From positions 1 through 13,087 of the forward strand of contig JABWAJ010000100.1 in the NCBI GenBank assembly GCA_013361075.1: a stretch of DNA of 13,087 bases, given 5' to 3'. Of the stretch, positions 1 through 6,384 are shown one piece after another; positions within the stretch are counted from its first letter, which is position 1; each line of letters starts with the position of its first letter. The DNA comes from Saprospiraceae bacterium (GTDB lineage Bacteria > Bacteroidota > Bacteroidia > Chitinophagales > Saprospiraceae). The notes under the pieces are model-generated. The model was not told the origin of the DNA and did no database searches. It was given only the letters and a program-made list of their open reading frames with translations. Made by a program: the position numbers and the translations under genes.

Positions 1-279
1 AATGGTCATGGCACCGATGAGGAAAAACAGAATTTCCGCAATTTTGCCCACATGGTGCAGCAGGATGACATTGAGCCCGTCGTAGTACTTTTCGGGATCC
101 CCACTGTAAGTAATCACCAGATCGTGTTCGCCCACTACTCCGAGGTGGCCGATGGAAATCATCGCCCAACACAGCGCACCCATGACGAGGGCAGGAACAG
201 TTTTGTCCAATTTCAGCGGGTGTTCGAAGGCAATGGTCAGGTATCCAATGATGAAACACGCAATGACTCCGGTAAGCAT
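1..279 (-). CDS. nhaD: NhaD-type Na+/H+ antiporter, N-terminal 93 residues (gene cut by window edge)
   Basis: The reading frame is open from an ATG at 279 to the left edge with no stop, so the 3' part lies outside the window. The translation starts MLTGVIACFIIGYLTIAFEH, a first membrane helix followed by the FEHPLKLDK segment typical of NhaD. A second hydrophobic segment (about residues 31-45, VMGALCWAMISIG) follows. The fragment ends with the family's hallmark stretch HHVGKIAEILFFLIGAMTI (about residues 74-93). NhaD proteins are inner-membrane sodium/proton antiporters of the ion transporter superfamily that extrude Na+ (or Li+) at alkaline pH or high salt. The gene is divergent from the OmpA-family gene at 507. 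The first part of the helical hairpin is complete, so this start is credible. Family assignment rests on the conserved N-terminal motifs only. Confidence 0.88.
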   Translation of the reverse strand, partial: MLTGVIACFIIGYLTIAFEHPLKLDKTVPALVMGALCWAMISIGHLGVVGEHDLVITYSGDPEKYYDGLNVILLHHVGKIAEILFFLIGAMTI

Positions 280-334
280 AGAACTTGTGGTTTGTTGTGT
301 TGCGGGAATGTACCCTTCGTTTTGATGATGGCAG

Positions 335-342
335 TAAAAATA
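335..342 (-). promoter_or_regulatory. Possible -7 box for nhaD
   Basis: On the minus strand this reads TATTTTTA, 7 of 8 matches to the Bacteroidota -7 consensus TAnnTTTG. It lies about 56 bases upstream of the nhaD ATG. I see no convincing -33 TTG at the expected distance, so this is a weak call. Confidence 0.3.
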
Positions 343-350
343 GAATAATC

Positions 351-503
351 TAACTTGCAGGGTAGCCGTTATGGAAAAAATTCATGAAAAAATTAACTTG
401 CTTCACAAAAATGAACAGGATATGACTTTTTCGGTTGCAATCTAAGCGGATTATTGCGTTATGTACTGAAGGAACTTAATTCTCACACCTAACAATAACT
501 TGC
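351..503 (+). promoter_or_regulatory. Three direct copies of TAACTTGC in the nhaD / OmpA-family divergent region
   Basis: Exact copies of the 8-mer TAACTTGC, all in the same orientation, lie at 351-358, 394-401 and 496-503. They resemble the -7 box TAnnTTTG with one T missing. The last copy ends three bases before the ATG at 507, too close to serve as a promoter for that gene, so binding sites for a regulator are as likely as promoters. Function is inference. Confidence 0.35.
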
Positions 504-506
504 CTG

Positions 507-3107
507 ATGAACTACACACCAAACTTTTTATACCTTCTTGCTTTCGTATGGCTGTTTTCCGGAAGTGCAGCCCACGCACAGGTATCGGCCGGGCACAGGT
601 TTTTTGCTCAGGCAAAGTATGAAGAAGCTTATTCGGCTTACGCCAAAGACAAGGACAATGAGAAAAAAGGTGCTGAATCGCTTTATGGACTGGCAAATGT
701 CTTTAACCAGGAGGCATTTTCCGGCTATAATCCGGATTCTTCCTGGTTTTATCTCAATAAAGCCCAAATAAAAAAGCGCAAACTCTCTTCTTCTGCTCAA
801 AACAGCTTGCGAAAAAAAGGCTACGATGAGGCCTACGTCAGCAAATTGAAAGGTGAACTCCGCGAAAAAGCCGTCCGGCAAGCCATTGCCCGGGGCAGTA
901 CTCAAGCCCTGGATCAGGTTATGGAAACCTACAAGCCGCTGAATAACAAGCAAAAACAAACGATTGTAACGGCCAGAAATGTCCTGGCATTGAGCCAGAT
1001 TGAATCAGACTACGGCTATGACTCCCTCGTTACTTTTTTGAAAAAATACCAAAGCAGCATTCTGGAATACACTCCTGAAATGGCACCCCGGATCCAGCAA
1101 TCCGCCTGGAGGCTCTACTTTATGAAATATGACAGTACCCATACCCGCGATGTTTTGCTGCTGCTCCGCGATTTTCCCAGTCTGGCTGCACAGGCCGACC
1201 TCCCGCTTTCAAAAGCACTTGCACAAAGGCCCTACATCGTGGAAACAGAAATGCAACTGAAGGAAACACAACTGCGTGAAATGCCCCAAACCATGCGCAC
1301 CATTTATTTCTATTATTGGCTGAGCGGAGAAGAACCTGATCTGACGAATTTCCAAAACCGTTATCCCGCTTTCGCCCAGTCAGTTGGCATAGATAAAGAA
1401 CTGGAACTGGCTGCCCGGATACCCAAACAGGGTTTTCCCTTTTCGGAAGTTGACCGTGAACAGTACGAAACATTCATTCGGGATGCTGCGCCCCGTCATA
1501 GCGCCGTCCGGATACTCCACCAAATGATTGAGCCGGATGTGAAAGCCAAACGCTGGCAGGCAGCGATCAGACAGGTAGAAAGCCTGCGCAGCTTTTTCCC
1601 CGAAGACGATATCCGCATTACCGGTTTGCTTCGCACACTCAAAGCTCCCTCCGTGGCAGGCATCCTTCCCGAACCGTTGAAAGGTACCGCAAACACTGAG
1701 CTGGGAGAATATGCCCCGGTCATTTCAGCCAATGGACAGTACCTCTATTTTTGCCGCAATGAAAATGACAGCGGCGGCAACAGCGGTAACGAAAACATCT
1801 ATGTCGCCTCCAATAAAGACGGCCAATGGGTGGATGCACGACCAGCCGGAAACTGGAAAGATCCCTACGTTCATGAAGCGCCCTTAGATATTTCTGCAGA
1901 CGGCACGATGCTGCTGCTGTTCAAAAGCGGCACCCTGATGTATAGTTTTAAGGAACAGTTGGGCTGGTCAAAGGAACAATTGTTTTTTGAAAAAGGAAAC
2001 ACCCCTGAGTGGCGGGGAGCTGCTTCAGTGGCCGCAACCCGGGAAGCGGTTGTTTTTGAGGCGCGGCGCAAAGATTGTTTTGGCATTAGAAAAGATGGCA
2101 ACATCGATATTTTTGTCGCTTTGAAAGAAGCAGATGGTTCGTGGAGCGAACCGATCAACCTCGGCGCTGCCATCAATACCCCTTTCAACGACCGCTCGCC
2201 TTTCCTGCACCCCGACATGCGCACCTTGTACTTCAGTTCGGAAGGACACGGCAGCATCGGCGATATGGATGTGTATAAAACCACCCGCGTAGGCGACGGC
2301 TGGCTGGAATGGACACCTCCGGTAAATCTGGGTAAGGAAATCAATACCTCCGGTGACGACTGGGGCTACCGGATTTCAACCGATGGGGTCATGGCGTACT
2401 TTGCCGCTGATGCGAAAAACGGCAAAGAGGACATCTTCAGCGTAATCCTTCCCGATGCAGCCCGACCCGAAGCGGTGGGTACCATTTCAGGAAAACTTAT
2501 GGGACTGGACGGTAAACCCATTGCTGCCAAAATCGAAATCCGGGACCTGGCTACCAATGAAAAAATTGACGTGATCAGCCCTGATCCTCAAACCGGCGAA
2601 TACTATATCGTTGTGCCTTTGGGCAAAATTTACGGCTACGTGGTCAGTGGGGAATCCTATTTCCCGGTGAGCGGTTCCGTGGATTTACGCCGCATCACAT
2701 CGGCTCAAAACAAAGTGGAAAACATCATCGCTCCCAGTGTCGCAGAAATGGAAAAAGAAAGTGTGGCCGTGCCGCTTAAAAACCTGTTTTTTGACCACGA
2801 CGAAGCTACATTAAAAGCAGAATCTAACGCACAATTGGCTCAATTGGTGGCTTTTATGAAAAGTACGCCCTACCGCATTGAAATAGCAGGCCACACCGAC
2901 AACACCGGGTCGGCAACGTACAATCTGGAGCTTTCAAGAAACCGCGCAAATGCCGTGCGCCAATATTTAATTCAACAGGGATGTGAAGCCAACCGAATCG
3001 AAGCGTTTGGGCTGGGGATGGCAAATCCCGTTGCTTCCAATGACACGGAATCCGGGCGCGCCCAGAACCGTCGGGTGGAAATTCGGATCGCAAAGGCGAA
3101 AAGATAG
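507..3107 (+). CDS. PorE-like OmpA-family outer-membrane protein (helical repeats, PD40 propeller, regulatory domain, OmpA_C)
   Basis: This 866-residue exported protein has a Sec signal peptide (residues 1-24, hydrophobic core FLYLLAFVWLF, cut near AHA/Q). Residues 26 to about 380 are helical and TPR-like at the start (AKYEEAYSAY). Residues about 398-650 are a WD40/PD40-type propeller, with repeats such as EYAPVISANGQYLYF, NDRSPFLHPDMRTLYFSS and GYRISTDGVMAYF. Residues about 656-740 form a carboxypeptidase-regulatory-like beta domain. Residues about 755-866 are an OmpA_C peptidoglycan-binding domain with GHTDNTGSATYNLELSRNRA; D798 and R813 match the diaminopimelate-binding Asp/Arg pair. This domain order is that of PorE, the type IX secretion component linking the machine to peptidoglycan, but Bacteroidota carry many paralogues and there is no lipobox Cys here. 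It probably acts in the periplasm at the outer membrane. It heads a run of envelope genes. Confidence 0.9.
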   Translation: MNYTPNFLYLLAFVWLFSGSAAHAQVSAGHRFFAQAKYEEAYSAYAKDKDNEKKGAESLYGLANVFNQEAFSGYNPDSSWFYLNKAQIKKRKLSSSAQNSLRKKGYDEAYVSKLKGELREKAVRQAIARGSTQALDQVMETYKPLNNKQKQTIVTARNVLALSQIESDYGYDSLVTFLKKYQSSILEYTPEMAPRIQQSAWRLYFMKYDSTHTRDVLLLLRDFPSLAAQADLPLSKALAQRPYIVETEMQLKETQLREMPQTMRTIYFYYWLSGEEPDLTNFQNRYPAFAQSVGIDKELELAARIPKQGFPFSEVDREQYETFIRDAAPRHSAVRILHQMIEPDVKAKRWQAAIRQVESLRSFFPEDDIRITGLLRTLKAPSVAGILPEPLKGTANTELGEYAPVISANGQYLYFCRNENDSGGNSGNENIYVASNKDGQWVDARPAGNWKDPYVHEAPLDISADGTMLLLFKSGTLMYSFKEQLGWSKEQLFFEKGNTPEWRGAASVAATREAVVFEARRKDCFGIRKDGNIDIFVALKEADGSWSEPINLGAAINTPFNDRSPFLHPDMRTLYFSSEGHGSIGDMDVYKTTRVGDGWLEWTPPVNLGKEINTSGDDWGYRISTDGVMAYFAADAKNGKEDIFSVILPDAARPEAVGTISGKLMGLDGKPIAAKIEIRDLATNEKIDVISPDPQTGEYYIVVPLGKIYGYVVSGESYFPVSGSVDLRRITSAQNKVENIIAPSVAEMEKESVAVPLKNLFFDHDEATLKAESNAQLAQLVAFMKSTPYRIEIAGHTDNTGSATYNLELSRNRANAVRQYLIQQGCEANRIEAFGLGMANPVASNDTESGRAQNRRVEIRIAKAKR

Positions 3108-3111
3108 CAGA

Positions 3112-3284
3112 AGATGTTAGATATAAGATTTTAGACTTTAGATTTGGGTGGGGAAATTTAATGGTTCCGCTTTGATGAACGTTCCATTGTTTGTTCCAAA
3201 AACGGTTAGACTTGTTGCGATTTTTAACCCAGGATGATTCCCATCGAAACAAGTCTATGGATTAAAACCTTACATCTAACGTCT
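3112..3284. repeat. Nested imperfect inverted repeats in the 194-bp spacer after the OmpA-family gene
   Basis: An outer pair of 25-base arms lies at 3112-3136 and 3260-3284 and matches at 20 of 25 positions as an inverted repeat (core GTTAGATATAAG versus CTTACATCTAAC). An inner pair of 14-base arms lies at 3208-3221 (AGACTTGTTGCGAT) and 3243-3256 (ATCGAAACAAGTCT), 13 of 14 matching, with a 21-base loop. The outer arms are built from iterated TTAGA/TCTAA words, a style of dispersed intergenic repeat common in Bacteroidota genomes (from memory). No poly-T follows the inner hairpin on the plus strand, so it is not an obvious terminator for the gene upstream. It could be a mobile repeat, an mRNA-processing or stability element, or a structured RNA. 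Confidence 0.6.
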
Positions 3285-3301
3285 AACTGCCCATACACAC
3301 T

Positions 3302-4108
3302 ATGTACAAAACGACCTTTGTCCTCCTTGCATGTATAATCCTGGTATCCTGTAACCGCAGTGCTGAACAGGAGGAAAGCACACAGACTGCCGCCATCGCA
3401 CAGGTTACCGAACGCTCACCGGAGACTTTGCGCCAAACTTATGCCGAACGCATGGCCGCCCGGAAATCGCCGATGCCGCTCAAACAGGAAAAATCTCCCG
3501 GGCGCTTGCTGCCGGTAGATGAAGCCCCGTTGGACACCGCGTTTTTTGTTTTCCGGGAAGACCTGCTGGATATTGTGGCCAAAAAAGATGCACACCGGCT
3601 ACTGGCTTATGTGGATCCCCACATCAAATGCAGTATGGGTTCAGACAATGGCCTGCCGGGTTTCGTGCGCCAGTGGAACCTCGACTCACCGGATAAAGTA
3701 GCCGGATCGGCACTTTGGCAGCAATTGGAAGACGTACTGCAACGGGGCGGGGTATTCGGGCCCGACCGTCAGAATTTCCAGGCGCCGTATTACGTTGCCA
3801 CATTCCCGGGGCAGGGAAGCGCTTCCGGGCTTGCAGTCATCAATGCCCGCGAAGTGCGCATGCGCGAAGGACCCAGCCTGAATGGCAAAGTCATTCAAAA
3901 CATCTCCTTCGAAATTGTGACCATTCTGGAGCAATCTCAACAGGAAGATACCATCGAAGGCAGGTCCTATCCCTGGTATAACATAAAAACCAAAAGCGGA
4001 AAAGAGGGCTGGGTTTACGGACGTTTTATTGGCCGGCCTGCCGGTTATCGCGCGGTGTTTGAGCCCGCAGGCAGGAAATGGCGCATGACTACATTCTTGA
4101 CCTCGTAA
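3302..4108 (+). CDS. Secreted lipoprotein with a C-terminal bacterial SH3 (SH3b) domain
   Basis: This 268-residue protein begins with a lipoprotein signal peptide: MYKTTFVLLACIILVSC, with lipobox LVSC and lipidated Cys17. Residues 18-75 are a polar, probably flexible tether. Residues about 78-165 form a compact region (AFFVFREDLLDIVAKKDAHR, then DPHIKCSMGSDNG and a conserved-looking ALWQQLEDVLQRGGVFG). Residues about 178-245 match an SH3b domain: VRMREGPSLNGKVI, then WYNIKTKSGKEGWVYGRFI. SH3b domains of this kind usually bind cell-wall peptides or act as protein-docking modules. The DPHIK...GGVF plus SH3b layout resembles a family I recall from Proteobacteria, but its biochemical role is unknown to me. 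The gene follows the nested repeats and precedes the GDPD gene by 76 bp on the same strand, so co-expression is possible. Confidence 0.82.
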   Translation: MYKTTFVLLACIILVSCNRSAEQEESTQTAAIAQVTERSPETLRQTYAERMAARKSPMPLKQEKSPGRLLPVDEAPLDTAFFVFREDLLDIVAKKDAHRLLAYVDPHIKCSMGSDNGLPGFVRQWNLDSPDKVAGSALWQQLEDVLQRGGVFGPDRQNFQAPYYVATFPGQGSASGLAVINAREVRMREGPSLNGKVIQNISFEIVTILEQSQQEDTIEGRSYPWYNIKTKSGKEGWVYGRFIGRPAGYRAVFEPAGRKWRMTTFLTS

Positions 4109-4184
4109 GGATGCGTTCCTCCTGGTCGGTCTGAAACTACACTCCCCATAATGGACTATATATTTTTCAAAAACCGCCTCCAAC

Positions 4185-5093
4185 ATGCGCCGCTTTTTCT
4201 TCGTTTTTTCTGTGTTCCTTGCCGGATTTTCCTGCAATTCATCTTCATCCACCATGCAACAAAGTACGGACATACCCAAAAATTTCGATTGGCAGGGACA
4301 CCGCGGCGCGCGGGGACTGGCACCTGAAAACACCGTTGCTGCTTTTCTGAAAGCGATGGAGTACCCGGAAATTACTACCCTTGAGCTCGATGTAGCCATT
4401 GCAGCCGACAGCCAGGTGGTTGTTTCCCACGAACCCTGGATGTCGGAAACCATCTGCAGCCACCCGGATGGCCGCCCTGTAGAGGAAACGGAAGCCAAAT
4501 CACTGAACCTGCACCGCATGCGCTACACAGAAATTAAAGGCTTCGATTGCGGGAAACGTGGCCACGTGCGGTTTCCGGAGCAACTCAGACAAGCTGCTGC
4601 CAAACCATTGCTGCGGGAGGTTGTTGAGGCTGTCAACGCTTATTGCAAACAAAACCGCCGACCTGTGCCCCGGTTCAACATCGAAATCAAAAGCAAGCCG
4701 GAATGGGACGGCATTTATACCCCGGTCCCGGAGGTTTTTGCCCGGCTCCTGTTGGCGGAAATTGAAACTACTGGCATCCGGAACCTCACCTGTATCCAGT
4801 CTTTCGACAAACGTGCCCTGCAAGCCGTGCACCAACTGGCACCTGAACTCACCATGGCCCTGCTGATCGAAGATGCCGGAGGCGTACAGGAACAACTTGC
4901 TGAACTGGGCTTTACGCCAAAAGTTTTCAGCCCTTATTACCAATTGGTGACCGCCCACTTAGTGAAAGCTGTCCATGAAGCAGGTATGCGCATCATTCCC
5001 TGGACGGTGAATGAAACAGAAACCATGAAAAGCCTGATTGCTCTTGGGGTTGACGGCATCATAACCGATTACCCGGATCGTATTCCCCGTTAA
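4185..5093 (+). CDS. Glycerophosphodiester phosphodiesterase, predicted lipoprotein
   Basis: This 302-residue protein has a lipoprotein signal peptide (MRRFFFVFSVFLAGFSC, lipobox GFSC, Cys17), then a full GDPD TIM barrel. Catalytic and metal-binding motifs are visible: HRGARGLAPENT (His39, Arg40, Glu48), LELDV (Glu67, Asp69), SHEPW (His82, the second catalytic His), FNIEIKS (Glu167, Lys169), IPWTVN (residues 271-276) and GVDGIITDYP (288-297). The family hydrolyses glycerophosphodiesters (deacylated phospholipids) to sn-glycerol-3-phosphate and an alcohol, with a divalent metal. The lipobox suggests the enzyme is membrane-anchored outside the cytoplasm, so it would act on glycerophosphodiesters in the periplasm or at the surface. 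The second motif is HE rather than the commoner HD; all other key residues are intact. A 7-of-8 match to TAnnTTTG (TATATTTT, 4159-4166) lies about 20 bases before the ATG. Confidence 0.93.
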   Translation: MRRFFFVFSVFLAGFSCNSSSSTMQQSTDIPKNFDWQGHRGARGLAPENTVAAFLKAMEYPEITTLELDVAIAADSQVVVSHEPWMSETICSHPDGRPVEETEAKSLNLHRMRYTEIKGFDCGKRGHVRFPEQLRQAAAKPLLREVVEAVNAYCKQNRRPVPRFNIEIKSKPEWDGIYTPVPEVFARLLLAEIETTGIRNLTCIQSFDKRALQAVHQLAPELTMALLIEDAGGVQEQLAELGFTPKVFSPYYQLVTAHLVKAVHEAGMRIIPWTVNETETMKSLIALGVDGIITDYPDRIPR

Positions 5094-5108
5094 ACTCCGC
5101 AAACTTTA

Positions 5109-5116
5109 TTAATTTG
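5109..5116 (+). promoter_or_regulatory. Possible -7 box for the amidase gene
   Basis: TTAATTTG, followed by CAG, is a 7-of-8 match to TAnnTTTG and sits 27 bases before the ATG at 5144. No clear -33 element is visible. If it is real, a start at the TTG at 5114 would lie inside the promoter, which favours the ATG at 5144. Confidence 0.4.
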
Positions 5117-5143
5117 CAGCCTCCAAAAAAGCGATACGCATCC

Positions 5144-6337
5144 ATGTTCCGTTTTTTTCTCATTTTGTTGCTGTGTGGAACCACTGCCGGATTATTCGGC
5201 CAGGGAAATTCCTCAAAATACCACCGGTCGGAAGCCCAGCGGGGCGACGGCGTTTATTCTCTGTTGCGGCGATTTGCCCTTGATAAGTATTCCTGCAACT
5301 TCGAGGCATTTTACAAACTCAATAAAATGAGGAAAAATGCAGCGCTGACGGCTGGCAAAGTGTATAACCTGCCCATTCTGATCTATGTCTTCGATGGCAA
5401 AACCATTCGATCCAGCATCGGGATTGAAGACTGGGACCGGGCTTTAAATATTCAGAAATACAACGAAGCCATGCTGGAAGGGCGCCTGCGCCAGGAATCG
5501 TTCAAAACCGACAAAATTCTTTGGGTTCCTTACCACCAGCTGAATTGCCCTGAAGCCGACCTGGATATCCCACCGCCGGTGCTGGTCAATCCCGAAGAAG
5601 GAAAAGCCGGCGACCGAAAGTTTCCGATTTTTGGCCCTGCTTATGCCTATACGCCTCTGGAGAGCAGCCGCCTGAAAGGCAAGGTATTCTACATCTCCAG
5701 TGGCCATGGTGGTGTTGACCCCGGCGCAATGGCTACCCGTGGCGGACGCACTATTTGCGAGGACGAATATGCTTATGACGTTTCTCTGCGGCTATGTCGC
5801 CAGCTTATTGCGCATGGCGCCACAACCTATATGGTGGTGCGCGACGACGACGACGGCATTCGGTCGGGCGAATACCTCGAATGCGACAAAGACGAAGAGC
5901 TTTGGGGGGGCGTCAGGATGGTTTTGCAACAGAAAGCCCGTTTGTTTCAGCGTTCCAACATCATCAATGAGCTTTACGAAAAACACCGGTTGCAAGGAGT
6001 AAAAGACCAGTTGCTCATTGAAATCCACATAGATTCGCGCAGCCGAAGTGAGCGAACGGATGTCTTTTTTTATTACCACTCCAGCAGTGATGACGGGAAA
6101 GAACTGGCAGAACAATTGCACCAAACCCTGAAAGCTAAATACAAGCAATACCGGTCGGGCGGCTACTATCATGGCACCGTCAGTTCACGGGATTTGCACA
6201 TGCTGCGCGAGTCAAAACCCAATTCCGTCTACGTTGAACTCGCCAATATCCGCAATTACTCCGACCAGCAACGAGTTGCACTGGAAAGTAACCGGCAATT
6301 ACTGGCAAACTGGTTGTTCGAGGGGATTACAAAATGA
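5144..6337 (+). CDS. N-acetylmuramoyl-L-alanine amidase (Amidase_3) with a LysM-like N-terminal domain
   Basis: This 397-residue exported protein would cleave the amide bond between N-acetylmuramic acid and the stem peptide. I start it at the ATG at 5144, which begins directly with a signal peptide (MFRFFLILLLCGTTAGLFGQ). The frame stays open to a TTG at 5114, but that would add ten charged residues and overlap a promoter-like box. Residues about 27-78 look like a diverged LysM domain (GDGVYSLLRRFAL, YKLNKM, AGKVYNLPI). Residues about 175-395 form the zinc amidase domain: SGHGGVDPGA (His188), CEDEYAYD (Glu206), IEIHIDS (His295) and YVELANIRN (Glu365), giving the expected His-Glu-His zinc ligands and catalytic Glu. 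It is the last gene of the plus-strand envelope run, 50 bp after GDPD, and converges on cca with 47 bp between stops. It probably acts in cell separation or wall turnover. Confidence 0.9.
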   Translation: MFRFFLILLLCGTTAGLFGQGNSSKYHRSEAQRGDGVYSLLRRFALDKYSCNFEAFYKLNKMRKNAALTAGKVYNLPILIYVFDGKTIRSSIGIEDWDRALNIQKYNEAMLEGRLRQESFKTDKILWVPYHQLNCPEADLDIPPPVLVNPEEGKAGDRKFPIFGPAYAYTPLESSRLKGKVFYISSGHGGVDPGAMATRGGRTICEDEYAYDVSLRLCRQLIAHGATTYMVVRDDDDGIRSGEYLECDKDEELWGGVRMVLQQKARLFQRSNIINELYEKHRLQGVKDQLLIEIHIDSRSRSERTDVFFYYHSSSDDGKELAEQLHQTLKAKYKQYRSGGYYHGTVSSRDLHMLRESKPNSVYVELANIRNYSDQQRVALESNRQLLANWLFEGITK

Positions 6338-6384
6338 AGTAAGGTGTCTCCGGAAGCCCTGTAAGCTGTGTAGCCTTGCCAGGT

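Noticed and set aside
52..348. Plus-strand 98-residue open frame at the left edge
   Set aside because: It is antisense to nhaD, whose minus-strand translation has clear membrane helices and the NhaD signature; the plus frame resembles nothing and has no membrane or domain pattern.
3208..3256. Inner hairpin read as a rho-independent terminator of the OmpA-family gene
   Set aside because: No T-run follows it on the plus strand. A T-run exists only on the minus strand, where no gene ends here.
3686..4519. Minus-strand 277-residue open frame
   Set aside because: It spans the opposite strand of two well-supported genes (SH3b lipoprotein and GDPD) and their spacer. Its composition is the odd Arg/Ser/Pro mix of an antisense frame.
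5114..5143. TTG start giving a ten-residue longer amidase
   Set aside because: The TTG lies inside a -7-like box, and the ATG at 5144 gives a normal signal peptide.
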